In this document: positions 54,703 to 64,000 of the stretch, piece by piece | Position numbering within the stretch: the stretch's first letter is position 1 | Layout: every line of letters starts with the position of its first letter | DNA from: Methylomonas sp. | GTDB taxonomy: Bacteria > Pseudomonadota > Gammaproteobacteria > Methylococcales > Methylomonadaceae | Assembly: GCA_002928965.1 (NCBI GenBank) | Contig: PERU01000001.1 | Location: 310,001 to 374,000 of the forward strand | Direction of reading: 5' to 3' | DNA length: 64,000 nt | The notes under the pieces: model-generated | Database searches by the model: none | Told to the model about the DNA's origin: nothing | What the model saw: only the letters and a program-made list of their open reading frames with translations | Translations under genes and position numbers: made by a program

Positions 54703-54843
54703 ATGAAAATAAGTAAAGTAATATTAGTCGTGTTGGGTACACTGTTACTAAGCGGTTGTGGTGATCAGTTTTGGTGTGGGGATGATGGTTGCAATGCTTC
54801 ATCATCGTATGAACCTATCTTTGGTTCGTCAAAAAAAGTTTAA
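54703..54843 (+). CDS. small lipoprotein, 46 residues
   Basis: A very short gene. It starts MKISKVILVVLGTLLLSGCG, a signal peptide with lipobox LSGC, so Cys19 should be lipidated. The mature part of 28 residues is cysteine-containing (CGDDGC) and ends in SSKKV. CTGGGGA lies before the ATG, and an intrinsic terminator follows about 120 bases after the stop. I do not recognise the family; small lipoproteins can be entericidin- or lysis-related, or structural. Confidence 0.65.
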   Translation: MKISKVILVVLGTLLLSGCGDQFWCGDDGCNASSSYEPIFGSSKKV

Positions 54844-54964
54844 ACTAATTATTGTTATTTGATTATAAGTATTGAGTAAAACTCCAAAACCGCCAAGCCA
54901 CTGTAAATTTCCAGTTGATTGACGGGTAAGACTTGAAGTCAATTAAACTGGTTTGTTGGATATT

Positions 54965-55000
54965 AAAAACCCTGTTATTTAAAAAAATAACAGGGTTTTT
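54965..55000 (+). terminator. rho-independent terminator after the lipoprotein gene
   Basis: AAAAACCCTGTTATTT pairs with AAATAACAGGGTTTTT around a short A-rich loop, ending in a T-run. A strong bidirectional-looking terminator. Confidence 0.85.
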
Positions 55001-55181
55001 TATTGAGTTAAATCAATACCCATATATTATTCCATAGCCATACACCGGTATTAACCCAATGGATTACCGTAAATATGAGCCGTTATAGGGTATCAGCAGA
55101 CACAGATTAACCTTAATCGGCTTTCATGAGGTTTTGGCCAGTTCAGGCCAACCTGTTCTATTGTCAAGTTAATACATGTCC

Positions 55182-55210
55182 TGATTATAAAGTTGCTTCA
55201 GCAACAACAT
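55182..55210. repeat. family-3 repeat end, forward orientation
   Basis: Begins TGATTATAAAGTTGCTTCAG and continues CAACAACAT, matching the consensus of the other family-3 ends. No opposite end is recognised. Confidence 0.55.
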
Positions 55211-55271
55211 GATTGCGATATAGCCACTTATTGTGTGCCTGAGAGTATGCTGACAGGACGTTTTATACTGG

Positions 55272-55377
55272 GAAATGATCATGAATAACCTAATAAGCGT
55301 TCGGCGTAGGTGCGAATTTATCCGCACACTGCCAATGAATTTGCACCTACCTTGCCGAACTTGTTTCTCACGTATTG
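55272..55377. repeat. ~105-bp palindromic dispersed repeat, copy 2
   Basis: Nearly identical to 18953-19057, including ATTTATCCGCAC and TTGCACCTACCTTG. Same orientation as copy 1. Its hairpin arms are GTAGGTGCGAATTTAT and ATGAATTTGCACCTAC. Confidence 0.75.
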
Positions 55378-55494
55378 CTTAGCTGAAGGTTTTGTCCCGG
55401 CAATCCAATTGTCCCAAACAGGGTCTGATAAAGCACGATGGACCGCAGCAGGTGACTTTGCATCAAATGTATCAGCGTATTAATCAGATACTTT

Positions 55495-56853
55495 TTATAC
55501 CGAAGAAACTCTTCCAATCACTGGTCTGTCAGGTTTTAGGGTAACGCTAAATGCCGCCTTGGCAACAATATCTGTATCGAAATCAAATTCTCTAAACATA
55601 CAGACGATGATCAGCAGCATTTCCAGTTCGGCAAAATGTTTGCCTATGCAGTTATGTATCCCACCGCCAAATGGGAAGAAGGCATATTTGTGTCTTCCCT
55701 GGGTCGACGATTCCAGAAATCTATCTGGAATAAACGCTTCGGGATTATCCCAAAGCCGTGGGTTATGGTGTGTGGTGTACATGCTGAGCAACACGGTTGT
55801 GCCTTTGTCGATAGGGTAGTCGCCGAGTTCGATGTCCTGCACGGTTTGCGTGGACAATGCCGATGTTGGCGGATACAGGCGTAAGGTTTCGTTGAGGGCC
55901 GCCTTGGTATAGGTCAGTTGATTTACATGGTCTGCGCTTAGCGGCTGGTTTGATAGTTGGCGAACTTCGTTGGCAATCTTGCTACGAATATCCGCATGCT
56001 TTCCGGTTAAATAAAAGAACCACAACAGCGCATTGATAGTGGTTTCCTGGCCGGCAAAGAATAAATTCACCGCTTCGTCTTGCAACAGTTCGTCCGGCAT
56101 TGTGTAGCCTGTGGTGCGGTCGTTTGACTGAATCAGTAGCGATACGAGGTCTTGCCCCGGCTTTTGTTGTTTCTCTGCAATTTCCTCACTGATAAAGGCT
56201 TTAAGGTAATTGACTGCAGCATGATAACGCTTAAATTTCAGCGGAATAAATTGCTTTAGCCGCTTGCCTAACACAATTTCACCCCCTAATTGCAGCGGAA
56301 GTTCCTGGCAGATTATTTCTATGACTTTAATCAGTTCGGCACTATTACTGAGGGTATCCACCGATTTTCCAAGCAGAATCTGAATGAAAATTCGTTGGAT
56401 CAGATTTTTCATCTCGATGCTGAGATTGACCGGTTCATTGGCTGTTTTCAATCTAGCTGCTACAGTGCTGGCTTCCGTCACGATAGTTTTTTCCCACTGC
56501 TTGATCGCCTCCTTGGTAAATAAAGGCTGCATCAATCGACGTTGTTTACTCCAGACCTCGTTATCGCTATTGACCAAGCCATTACCAAAAAGCACTTTCT
56601 TGGCATCGTAAAGAAACCCACGGTTCAGTAATCCTTTACCCTCCAGATTGAAGAGTTGCTCGATATATTCCGGCGCACAGACGAACAGTATTTTCTTGCT
56701 GAAAAGGCGCCCGAGCACCAGTTCGCCATAAGTATTGTGAATTGCTGCCAAGGTTGCGATGGGTCGCCAGATTAACTGTAGCATCGGCATAATGACCGAA
56801 TGTTCCGGTAAAGTGGGTTTAAAAGCTTGATTAGGCGGTGTCAGATTGGGCAT
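55495..56853 (-). CDS. cytochrome P450
   Basis: A 452-residue soluble bacterial P450. The heme motif FFPFGGGIHNCIGKHFAELE holds the cysteine thiolate. The I-helix has FAGQETT, and the ExxR motif is NETLRLYPP. There is no membrane anchor or fused reductase. Redox partner genes are not adjacent. Its substrate is unknown; methanotroph P450s include CYP51 sterol demethylases, but I do not see the CYP51 signature. Minus strand, alone. Confidence 0.93.
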   Translation of the reverse strand: MPNLTPPNQAFKPTLPEHSVIMPMLQLIWRPIATLAAIHNTYGELVLGRLFSKKILFVCAPEYIEQLFNLEGKGLLNRGFLYDAKKVLFGNGLVNSDNEVWSKQRRLMQPLFTKEAIKQWEKTIVTEASTVAARLKTANEPVNLSIEMKNLIQRIFIQILLGKSVDTLSNSAELIKVIEIICQELPLQLGGEIVLGKRLKQFIPLKFKRYHAAVNYLKAFISEEIAEKQQKPGQDLVSLLIQSNDRTTGYTMPDELLQDEAVNLFFAGQETTINALLWFFYLTGKHADIRSKIANEVRQLSNQPLSADHVNQLTYTKAALNETLRLYPPTSALSTQTVQDIELGDYPIDKGTTVLLSMYTTHHNPRLWDNPEAFIPDRFLESSTQGRHKYAFFPFGGGIHNCIGKHFAELEMLLIIVCMFREFDFDTDIVAKAAFSVTLKPDRPVIGRVSSV

Positions 56854-57147
56854 GGATTGGATCGCTAAATTGGATTTTAGCCATTATCCTAAAAAAATCA
56901 GTTGGAATTAGTGAAATCGGTTCGTGCAGAGTGTATTCATTTGAGCGATTTTTATCTAACGATCATTAAAGCTGGGCATTACCCCGCGACTCGCAACTAA
57001 CCCACGCCAACGTCAGAGTAAGGGTTATGTCGCAACAACGCCCCAAAATTCTGACCTTAACCAGTCTCAGCGGCCATAATGCGAACGAATTTTATAGACT
57101 TGTTCTACAGCTTGAATAGTAAGGCGATTTGTTAAGCATGTGTCACT

Positions 57148-57750
57148 TTACTGATCGGCACAAGGGGTTGATAGCGGCTGTAATTTTAGCCAAATCTGTG
57201 CATCGACCGGCAATCTGGCTTTTGCAGAAATCCCCTTGGGTAAGGTTGTTTTATCCGGAAATATGTCCTTGGCTTTATACACCAACACCTTTTCTACATC
57301 ACTGACACAAGCCCTCAGTTGATAGTTTGCAAACAGTGTTTGCAAATGGTGCGGATAGGCTGAGCCATTTAAAAGCAATCGAACCCGCTGATTGTTGCTT
57401 TCATTAAGCGTGCTCGGACGCCCCCTTTTTGAGTTCCAGGTAGCTGATTTCGCCGCGGCTTTAGCTAAATCTTCCGACCATTCGGGGTATTCCATCAAGC
57501 GTCCCAGGTAAATGCCATGAAAAGGCATTAGGTGATCCGATAAAAATCGCTGAAAGCCCCTGTCCAAAAGCGTAGATAGCGATTGTAGCGACAGTGGACA
57601 TCCGCTACGTACTATCAGCACATGAGCTTCTACTGTTGGACGCTGCAAACTTGCGGTGCATTCGGGCAATACCACAGACAACTCATCATCAGCCCAAGCC
57701 CAGTCAAGCAGCGGTAACATCAATGCTATCGCAAGGAGTAATCTTGTCAT
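57148..57750 (-). CDS. secreted hypothetical protein
   Basis: A 200-residue protein with a signal peptide (MTRLLLAIALMLPLLDWAWAD) and a mature part containing several cysteines (PECTAS, SGCPLS, RACVSD, TPCADQ) that could form disulfides. The middle part (FLSDHLMPFHGIYLGRLMEYPEW) is distinctive but I do not recognise the family. It stands alone on the minus strand between the P450 and the amidohydrolase genes. Confidence 0.65.
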   Translation of the reverse strand: MTRLLLAIALMLPLLDWAWADDELSVVLPECTASLQRPTVEAHVLIVRSGCPLSLQSLSTLLDRGFQRFLSDHLMPFHGIYLGRLMEYPEWSEDLAKAAAKSATWNSKRGRPSTLNESNNQRVRLLLNGSAYPHHLQTLFANYQLRACVSDVEKVLVYKAKDIFPDKTTLPKGISAKARLPVDAQIWLKLQPLSTPCADQ

Positions 57751-58078
57751 CGGCCCATAAAATGAAAGGTATAAAATTCTTCAAGGCTTTGGGTCAGAAT
57801 AAAGCCTAAAGGGTTGTTGTGTAGGTTTGAAATGGTTAACACCGTCGAAATACCCAATAGTAAAAATCTACTGCACACCAACAGAAAGTAAAAATGATTT
57901 TTCAAGTTTATGCAAAACTAATGATGCAGTTGCCTGCTTCACTATTGGCCTCAAATGATCAAAAAACTGACTCCAAATGGCTTTCCCTCGCGACGATTCC
58001 TGTTCTCGGACAAGCGCCTAGACACTATGGGGATCCAGTAAATATAAAAAGACGTCAATTTAAAAAAGGGTTGTCCTA
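57751..58078. other. intergenic region with family-1 fragment
   Basis: About 330 bases between divergent genes, AT-rich; it presumably holds the promoters of both. It includes a reversed fragment of the family-1 element (57950-58020), which ends 58 bases before the amidohydrolase start. Confidence 0.5.
57950..58020. mobile_element. MITE-like element, family 1, fragment in reverse
   Basis: Reads GCTTGTCCGAGAACAGGAAT and CGTCGCGAGGGAAAG on the minus strand, matching the left ~70 bases of 20891-21054. The other end is missing. Confidence 0.65.
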
Positions 58079-59302
58079 ATGTCTAACCAAATTATCAAAC
58101 ACCAGCAACTATTGCCGGAGATTGTTGCAAACATCGCTTCAATCCGAGACTTCAGACGCGAAATTCACGCTCACCCCGAATTGTGTTTTGAAGAAGTGCG
58201 GACTGCTGAACGCGTGGCGGATAAGTTGACTGAATGGGGTATTCCAATCCATAAAGGCTTGGGCAAGACCGGCGTGGTCGGTATTATCAAATCCGGCACT
58301 TCAGCAAGAGCCATTGGTTTGCGTGCCGACATGGATGCTTTGCCAATTTTGGAACAAAACAGTTTTGCCCATGCTTCGGTGTACCCCGGGAAAATGCATG
58401 CTTGTGGTCATGATGGACATACCGCCATGCTATTGGCAGCGGCACATTATCTTGCCGAACACAGAGATTTTGACGGTACGGTATATGTGATTTTTCAGCC
58501 GGCCGAGGAGGGCGGTGGCGGTGCCAAGGTGATGATTGAGAATGGGCTTTTTGAGCTGTTTCCGATGCAGGCGGTTTACGGCATGCACAACTGGCCGGGA
58601 TTGCCGGTAGGTCAATTTGCGGTGAGTCCGGGACCGGTGATGGCCGCATTTGATACCTTTAAAGTTGTCATCAAAGGCAAAGGCTGTCATGCCGCCTTAC
58701 CGCACCTGGGTTTGGACCCGGTTCCGGTAGCGGCGCAGATCATTCTAGCGTTTCAAACCATACTCAGTCGCAATGCCAATCCCCTGGACGCAGGCGTGTT
58801 ATCGGTTACCACTGTGCATATTGGCGAAGCTAAAAACGTGATTGCCGATAGCTGCGAAATGACCGGCACCTTGCGCACATTTTCCAATGAACTGATGGAT
58901 ATGATTCAACAGCGGATGCGGGAGATTGCCACACACACTTGCTTAGCGCATGGTTTGAGCAGCGAGATTGAATTCTTCAAAGGGTATCCTCCCACCGTAA
59001 ATCATTCAGAGCATGCCGAATTATCCCGGCAGGTAATGACCGGTATCGTGGGTGAAGACAATGTACTGACTCAACATCCCACCATGGGCGCGGAAGACTT
59101 TGCATTCATGTTGCACCAGTTGCCGGGGTGTTATTGTTTTATCGGCAACGGCGAGGGTGGACATCGCATGCCGGATCATGGCGCAGGACCGTGTCAGTTA
59201 CACAACGCCAGTTACGATTTTAACGATGACATTTTGCCGCTGGGCGCAACCTACTGGGTTAAATTGGTGCAGGCGTGTTTGCCGGTTTTCAGTAAAACTT
59301 AA
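58079..59302 (+). CDS. M20-family amidohydrolase
   Basis: A 407-residue zinc amidohydrolase of the hippurate/N-acyl-amino-acid hydrolase type (M20D). MHACGHDGHTAMLL supplies the first metal ligands, FQPAEEGGGGA the bridging region, and MGAEDFAFM a distal ligand motif. Family members cleave N-acyl amino acids, indole-acetyl conjugates or diaminopimelate derivatives. It has no signal peptide. A family-1 MITE fragment ends shortly upstream of its start. It is convergent with the HDOD gene, with a 4-base overlap of stop codons. Confidence 0.88.
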   Translation: MSNQIIKHQQLLPEIVANIASIRDFRREIHAHPELCFEEVRTAERVADKLTEWGIPIHKGLGKTGVVGIIKSGTSARAIGLRADMDALPILEQNSFAHASVYPGKMHACGHDGHTAMLLAAAHYLAEHRDFDGTVYVIFQPAEEGGGGAKVMIENGLFELFPMQAVYGMHNWPGLPVGQFAVSPGPVMAAFDTFKVVIKGKGCHAALPHLGLDPVPVAAQIILAFQTILSRNANPLDAGVLSVTTVHIGEAKNVIADSCEMTGTLRTFSNELMDMIQQRMREIATHTCLAHGLSSEIEFFKGYPPTVNHSEHAELSRQVMTGIVGEDNVLTQHPTMGAEDFAFMLHQLPGCYCFIGNGEGGHRMPDHGAGPCQLHNASYDFNDDILPLGATYWVKLVQACLPVFSKT

Positions 59303-60177
59303 TTCAACATCAGGCGGATATGCTCAATTTCATCCTTGACCTGATCAAGGATGTTGATACTGAGGTCAGCATTCATATTGCCGGCGGCCAATTTTTTATA
59401 GGCCGGTAAATCATCCATTTTTGGCATTTTTTTGATGTCGACTTTGCCGATGAAGCTATGTAGCTGCGAGACCATCACAATATCGCTATAAGTAGCGTGG
59501 GGGCCGCTGTCGCGAAACCAGTTTTCCGCATGGCTCACCACATCTTCAAAATCATTTGGAAAATCCCATTTGCGTATAATTTGTACGCCGATCTGGCTGC
59601 GTAACTCACGCACTGTTTCTGCTAAATCAGCGGGCGAAGCCAGAATGTCCGGTTGTCTGTCCGCATAAGCCAGGATCGGCACAACGCCGATGTCGTGAAT
59701 CAAGCCGGCCAGCATGGCGCGGTCCGGATCAAAGCCGGGGGTTTTATGCGCCAACACCGCGCTGATGGCGGCAACATGACTGCTGTGCGCCCAAAGCTCC
59801 TGCATTTTTCGGCGAATGATGCCGGTTTTGGCGTTAAAAACAGCTTTTAGGGCAAAGGCGGTGATAATGTCCTGCGCAGCTTTTAAACCCAATCGGGTCA
59901 ATGCTTCCGGGCAGCTTTCGATTTTGCGTCGACCACGATACAGCGGGCTGTTGGATATTTTGATCAGCCGCGCAGTAATGCTGGGGTCGATTTGCACCAC
60001 TCGAGCGATTTTGCTGCTGTTGGCGCTGGGTTCGTTGATGGCCCGACGGATTTTTACGGAAACGTCCGGTATGGTTGGCAAGGCCAGTTTCTCGGACTGC
60101 ATGTATTTAAAACAATCCAGATATAAACGGTTTTTGGCCAAATGGCTGGCTGTGGTGTCGGGTGCTGCCTCGGTCAT
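59299..60177 (-). CDS. HDOD-domain protein
   Basis: A 292-residue protein made of an HDOD domain (LPTIPDVSVKIRRAINEPSANSSKIARVVQIDPSITARLIKISNSPLY, then AMLAGLIHDIGVVPIL). HDOD proteins are degenerate HD hydrolases found in signalling, often without enzymatic activity; here HDIG is still present. It lies on the minus strand, divergent from prmB, with only 73 bases between. Confidence 0.88.
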   Translation of the reverse strand: MTEAAPDTTASHLAKNRLYLDCFKYMQSEKLALPTIPDVSVKIRRAINEPSANSSKIARVVQIDPSITARLIKISNSPLYRGRRKIESCPEALTRLGLKAAQDIITAFALKAVFNAKTGIIRRKMQELWAHSSHVAAISAVLAHKTPGFDPDRAMLAGLIHDIGVVPILAYADRQPDILASPADLAETVRELRSQIGVQIIRKWDFPNDFEDVVSHAENWFRDSGPHATYSDIVMVSQLHSFIGKVDIKKMPKMDDLPAYKKLAAGNMNADLSINILDQVKDEIEHIRLMLN

Positions 60178-60250
60178 CGGTGTTTGCTTAATTCGGACAA
60201 GCGAGTGGGGTTTAGTTTAAAATTTGCAGCCTTTTTAGCTGAGGCTGCCT

Positions 60251-61180
60251 ATGACTATCATTTCGCCCGATGTTATCACAACCCTGAACAGCATCAGAGA
60301 CTATATTCGCTGGGCTGCCAGTCGTTTTGCCGAGCACAATGTCTTCCTGGGACATGGCACTGTTACCCCATTGGACGAAGCAGCTGCCATTGTATTGCAT
60401 ACTGTGCATCAGCCTTACGATTTGGCTGACAGCTATCTGGATAGCGTTTTAACCCAAGCAGAAAGACAAGCGGTATTGGCGGTTATAGAACGGCGGATTG
60501 TGGAACGCAAACCCTCTGCTTATCTTACTCACGATGCCGTTTTTGCCGGTCTGTCGTTTTATGTCGATGAACGGGTATTAGTGCCGCGTTCACCCATTGC
60601 CGAATTGATTGCCGAACGTTTCGAACCCTGGATCGACGAAGAACAGGTGTTCACCATTCTGGATTTATGTACCGGCAGCGCCTGTATTGCCATCGCCTGC
60701 GCCTATGCCTTTCCGGATGCACAAGTCGATGCGGTGGATTTGTCGGAAGATGCGCTGGATGTGGCGGAAATCAATGTCGACAAGCATGATATGGCCGAAC
60801 AGGTCACATTGTATCAATCGGATTTATTTGCCGAATTACCGCAAAAGCCCTACGACATCATCGTCAGCAATCCGCCTTATGTTGCCATTAGCGAATGGGA
60901 AAATTTACCTGCCGAGTTTCATGCAGAACCGGAAATGGGTTTTACCGGTGGCGAAACAGGCTTGGATTTGGTCCTTAGGATTCTGGTAGAAGCCAAGCAA
61001 TATCTGGCCGAGCAGGGTATCTTGATCGTGGAAGTCGGTAGTAGCGCCGAAACCCTGCAGGAAATGTTCCCGAATGTACCGTTCCATTGGCTGGAATTTG
61101 AACGCGGTGGCGACGGGGTGTTTTTACTAACGGCGGCTCAGGTCAATCAATATCACTCTTTATTTGCAAGCGCGGGTTAA
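60251..61180 (+). CDS. prmB: ribosomal protein L3 N5-glutamine methyltransferase
   Basis: A 309-residue AdoMet methyltransferase of the PrmB/HemK type. The SAM motif [16 protein letters not shown] and the catalytic NPPYV are present, with the PrmB-type N-terminus ([19 protein letters not shown]). It methylates a glutamine of L3. aroC follows after 2 bases; prmB-aroC is a common gammaproteobacterial gene order. Confidence 0.94.
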   Translation: MTIISPDVITTLNSIRDYIRWAASRFAEHNVFLGHGTVTPLDEAAAIVLHTVHQPYDLADSYLDSVLTQAERQAVLAVIERRIVERKPSAYLTHDAVFAGLSFYVDERVLVPRSPIAELIAERFEPWIDEEQVFTILDLCTGSACIAIACAYAFPDAQVDAVDLSEDALDVAEINVDKHDMAEQVTLYQSDLFAELPQKPYDIIVSNPPYVAISEWENLPAEFHAEPEMGFTGGETGLDLVLRILVEAKQYLAEQGILIVEVGSSAETLQEMFPNVPFHWLEFERGGDGVFLLTAAQVNQYHSLFASAG

Positions 61181-61182
61181 GC

Positions 61183-62271
61183 ATGTCAGGAAACACGATA
61201 GGAAAATTATTTACAGTCACCACCTTCGGCGAAAGCCATGGCCCGGCCATCGGTGCCATTATTGATGGTTGCCCTCCCGGTTTGGAACTCTGCGAAGCGG
61301 ATTTGCAGATCGATCTGGATAGACGCAAACCCGGCACGTCCCGACATACTACGCAGCGCCGTGAAGCGGACGAAGTGAAAATCTTGTCGGGTGTATTTGA
61401 AGGTAAAACTACCGGCTGTCCGATTGGCTTGTTGATCGAGAATACCGATCAGCGTTCCAAAGACTATTCAAAAATCGCCGAAAGTTTCCGCCCTGGTCAT
61501 GCTGATTACACCTACCAACACAAATATGGTTTTCGCGACTATCGCGGCGGCGGGCGTTCGTCTGCTCGGGAAACTGCCATGCGGGTGGCGGCAGGCGCCA
61601 TCGCCAAGAAATATCTGTTCGAACACTGCGGGATTCAGGTGCGCGGCTATTTATCCCAACTGGGTCCGATCAAAATTGACGGCTTTGACTGGCAAGAAAT
61701 TGGCAATAACCCGTTCTTTTGTCCGGATGTGAATAAAGTTGCCGAGATGGAAAGCTACATGGATGCCTTGCGTAAGGAAGGTGAGTCCATCGGCGCCAAA
61801 ATCGAAGTCATCGCCAGCAACGTCCCACCCGGTTTGGGTGAACCGATTTTCGATCGACTGGATGCCGAACTGGCCTATGCTTTGATGAGCATCAATGCGG
61901 TAAAAGGTGTGGAAATTGGCGACGGTTTCGATTGTATCGATACCAAAGGCACGAAATTCCGTGACGAAATTACCTTGGATGGCTTTTTAAGCAATCACGC
62001 CGGCGGTATCTTGGGCGGTATTTCCACGGGTCAGGAGATTGTGGCGAGAATTGCCTTGAAACCCACTTCCAGTTTGCGTTTGCCGGGTCGCAGTATCAAC
62101 AGTAAAGGCGAGTCAATTGAGGTTATTACCGAAGGGCGTCACGATCCCTGTGTGGGCATTCGTGCCACACCGATTGCCGAAGCCATGACCGCGATTGTAT
62201 TGATGGATCATTTGCTAAGACATCGCGGCCAAAACATGCACGTCGATTCGGGTTTACCTGTGTTGCGTTGA
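61183..62271 (+). CDS. aroC: chorismate synthase
   Basis: A 362-residue flavin-dependent enzyme that makes chorismate from EPSP, the last step of the shikimate pathway. [20 protein letters not shown] near the start, [27 protein letters not shown], and [18 protein letters not shown] are the three family signatures. Complete length. The stop overlaps the MFS start by one base (TGATG). Confidence 0.97.
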   Translation: MSGNTIGKLFTVTTFGESHGPAIGAIIDGCPPGLELCEADLQIDLDRRKPGTSRHTTQRREADEVKILSGVFEGKTTGCPIGLLIENTDQRSKDYSKIAESFRPGHADYTYQHKYGFRDYRGGGRSSARETAMRVAAGAIAKKYLFEHCGIQVRGYLSQLGPIKIDGFDWQEIGNNPFFCPDVNKVAEMESYMDALRKEGESIGAKIEVIASNVPPGLGEPIFDRLDAELAYALMSINAVKGVEIGDGFDCIDTKGTKFRDEITLDGFLSNHAGGILGGISTGQEIVARIALKPTSSLRLPGRSINSKGESIEVITEGRHDPCVGIRATPIAEAMTAIVLMDHLLRHRGQNMHVDSGLPVLR

Positions 62272-63425
62272 TGAGACTGCCTTACTGGCGCTTATCCGGT
62301 TTTTACTTCTGTTATTTTGCAACGCTGGGGGCGTTTTTACCGTTTTGGAGTTTGTATCTCAAGCAAATCGGTTTTGCAGCCCAAGAGATAGGTGAACTCA
62401 CCGCCATGCTGGTGGCCACCAAAGTGGTGGCGCCGCACGTATGGAGTTGGCTGGCAGACAAACGCGGCCGCTGTATGGGGCTGATTCGCATCACGGCCTT
62501 ATTGTCCATGCTGATTTTTGGCGGATTTTTAGTGCGACATGATTATCAATGGGTGGCGATAGTCACCGTGGCCTTCAGTTTTTTTTGGAACGCCACGCTG
62601 CCGCAATTTGAAGCCGCGACATTGTTGCATTTAAAAGCCGAACCGCAACGCTATAGTCGGATTCGGTTGTGGGGTTCGGTGGGGTTTATCCTTGCGGTAT
62701 TGGGCATTGGCCGGTTTCTGGATGATTTCAGTATTGAATGGTTGCCCTGGATCATCACCGGTTTGTTAGTCATCAATTGGCTGATGGCGTTGATTACCCC
62801 GGAAGTGATTCAGTCGCAACAGCCAGCAGCAGTCGGCAGCGTGTTTGCGGTATTGTTCAAACCGGAAATTCTGGCTTTTTTTGCCGTTTACATGTTGCTG
62901 CAAGTCGCGCATGGCCCGTATTACGTATTCTATTCTGTGTATCTACAGCAAAATGGTTACTCAGCGACCTTCACCGGCATGCTTTGGGCTTTGGGCGTGT
63001 GCGCGGAAATTGGCGTGTTTTACTGGATGTTTGGGTTGTTAAAATGGTTTAGTTTGCGCGGTTTATTGTTGGCCAGTTTGGCTTTGAGTATGCTGCGCTG
63101 GTTAATGATTGCCTATGGCACCCAGTCGCTGACCATCATTGTGGTCGCACAATTGTTGCACGCGGCCAGCTTCGGTTTGGCGCACGTGGTGGCCATCCAA
63201 TTATTGCATCGATATTTTGGCGAAGCTCATCAAAGCAAAGCGCAGGGCTTGTATAGCAGCATCAGTTTTGGTTTGGGTGGCATGTTAGGCAGTTTTTATA
63301 GCGGCTATTGCTGGGACAAAATAGGCGGCGATTTGGTATTCGTGATTGCATCGCTGGCCTGTGGCTTGGCATTGATCATTGCCTTTATCGGTGTAGCGCG
63401 GCAAAAGCCTGTTACATTGGGTTAA
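62271..63425 (+). CDS. MFS transporter (HcaT-like)
   Basis: A 384-residue 12-helix major facilitator. It begins LPYWRLSGFYFCYFATLGAFLPFWSLYL and has the loop WSWLADKRGR after TM2, which corresponds to the family's D-K-R-G motif. HcaT-type members are implicated in aromatic acid uptake, but the substrate is unknown. ATG at 62271 is preferred to a TTG three bases earlier. It is coupled to aroC. exbB follows after 33 bases. Confidence 0.87.
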   Translation: MRLPYWRLSGFYFCYFATLGAFLPFWSLYLKQIGFAAQEIGELTAMLVATKVVAPHVWSWLADKRGRCMGLIRITALLSMLIFGGFLVRHDYQWVAIVTVAFSFFWNATLPQFEAATLLHLKAEPQRYSRIRLWGSVGFILAVLGIGRFLDDFSIEWLPWIITGLLVINWLMALITPEVIQSQQPAAVGSVFAVLFKPEILAFFAVYMLLQVAHGPYYVFYSVYLQQNGYSATFTGMLWALGVCAEIGVFYWMFGLLKWFSLRGLLLASLALSMLRWLMIAYGTQSLTIIVVAQLLHAASFGLAHVVAIQLLHRYFGEAHQSKAQGLYSSISFGLGGMLGSFYSGYCWDKIGGDLVFVIASLACGLALIIAFIGVARQKPVTLG

Positions 63426-63458
63426 AATTGCCATAATTTATTCATGAGGAACTGCTAG

Positions 63459-64000
63459 GTGTTTGAAATCATTAAAAGCGGCGGCTGGATGATGTTGCCG
63501 ATTATTTTATGTTCGATTGCTGCCATGGCAATTATCGGCGAGCGATTCTGGTCATTACAGCGTAAACGCATTATTCCTGCCGAACTGGTGCCGTATATCT
63601 GGCAACTACATCGGGATAACAAACTGGATGATGCCGGGATACGCCGCATCAAACTCAGTTCACCGTTGGGTCGGGTGTTAGCTGCAGGTTTGATCAATCG
63701 CAAGCATGGCCGCGAAATCATGAAATCCAGTATCGAAGAAGTGGGGCGACAAGTGGCGCACGAACTGGAACGCTATCTGAATGCGCTGGGCAGTATAGCC
63801 ACCGTAACACCGTTGCTGGGTTTGCTGGGTACGGTAGGCGGCATCATTCGAGTGTTTTCAGATATTGCCGTCAGCGGTATGGGTGATCCGGGTGTGTTAA
63901 GTGCCGGGATTTCAGAAGCTTTGATCTGTACTGCATCAGGTCTGACGGTGGCGATTCCGAGTTTGTTTTTTCACCGTTACTTTGAACGTTTGGTGGATGA
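63459..64000 (+). CDS. exbB: MotA/TolQ/ExbB proton channel protein, 5' part
   Basis: The gene runs off the right edge after about 180 codons. It starts at GTG 63459 with GAGGA upstream. FEIIKSGGWMMLPIILCSIAAMAIIGERFWSL gives TM1, and SIATVTPLLGLLGTVGGIIRVFSDIAVSG followed by SAGISEALICTASGLTVAIPSLFF are the ExbB/TolQ family marks. It would power an outer-membrane transport complex with ExbD/TolR, probably encoded just beyond the edge. Whether ExbB or TolQ cannot be fixed without the partner. Confidence 0.85.
   Translation, partial: MFEIIKSGGWMMLPIILCSIAAMAIIGERFWSLQRKRIIPAELVPYIWQLHRDNKLDDAGIRRIKLSSPLGRVLAAGLINRKHGREIMKSSIEEVGRQVAHELERYLNALGSIATVTPLLGLLGTVGGIIRVFSDIAVSGMGDPGVLSAGISEALICTASGLTVAIPSLFFHRYFERLVD

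Larger units (their letters stand above)
54844..55494. other. intergenic region with terminator and repeats
   Basis: About 650 bases with no gene. It contains the terminator at 54965-55000, a single-ended family-3 repeat at 55182-55210, and the second copy of the ~105-bp palindromic repeat at 55272-55377. Confidence 0.55.

Noticed and set aside
1-64000. tRNA or rRNA genes
   Set aside because: No cloverleaf-like GGTTCGANTCC T-arm context or rRNA core sequence was noticed on either strand. A covariance-model scan was not possible here.

Overview
The window looks like a chromosomal segment of a gammaproteobacterial methylotroph, most likely a Methylococcales methanotroph. This rests on three things: the gammaproteobacterial gene order serC-pheA-hisC-tyrA-aroA-cmk-rpsA-ihfB, a PQQ-linked beta-propeller/ABC-transporter operon of the type found beside PQQ-dependent alcohol oxidation, and general codon and protein character. 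No marker gene such as pmoA, mxaF or 16S rRNA is present, so the assignment is inference.

Layout. 1-7495: aromatic amino acid biosynthesis (serC 3' end, pheA, hisC, tyrA, aroA), then cmk, rpsA and ihfB, with clear terminators after cmk and rpsA. 7633-13530: two translationally coupled alpha/beta-hydrolase esterases, then an RND efflux adaptor and pump. 13754-18849: mixed small genes, including an RRM RNA-binding protein, an XRE regulator with a degenerate S24 domain, yjdM, queA, a nitroreductase, a LprI-MliC lysozyme-inhibitor fusion, a stand-alone VgrG/gp5-tail-like repeat protein and a BLUF photoreceptor. 18850-22868: low coding density with repeats, a MITE-like element, a PEP-CTERM protein and a hypothetical gene. 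22869-26588: di-haem cytochrome c peroxidase and the coupled beta-propeller/ABC operon. 26803-32785: hypB and hypA, a DUF2835 gene, htpX, a sorbosone-dehydrogenase-like propeller, nudF, a LuxR-type regulator and a HAD hydrolase.

33285-44512 is a sensory region. It has a DUF2490 beta-barrel-like protein, bacteriohemerythrin, and a full chemotaxis system: cheW, MCP, cheA, a STAS protein, cheY and a second MCP on the minus strand, divergent from cheR, cheD and cheB. A receiver-histidine kinase follows at 44668-45945.

46442-54077 is the most unusual part, a tightly packed six-gene plus-strand operon. It encodes a RACo/RamA-like [2Fe-2S] corrinoid-reactivation ATPase, a B12-binding corrinoid protein, a UroD-fold (MtaA/CmuA-like) methyltransferase homologue with a degenerate zinc site, and a DUF1638 protein. 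These are coupled by overlapping start and stop codons to a GAF-histidine kinase and a REC-PAS-GGDEF-EAL response regulator. No substrate:corrinoid methyltransferase (MtaB/MttB type) is seen. A corrinoid-based module appears wired into two-component and cyclic-di-GMP signalling; this is the best candidate for an undescribed system here.

54078-64000: repeat-rich intergenic DNA with a 46-residue lipoprotein gene, a cytochrome P450, a secreted hypothetical protein, an M20 amidohydrolase, an HDOD protein, prmB, aroC, an MFS transporter and the 5' part of an exbB/tolQ-like gene. At least four families of short dispersed repeats recur between genes, including one apparent nested insertion just upstream of the corrinoid operon.
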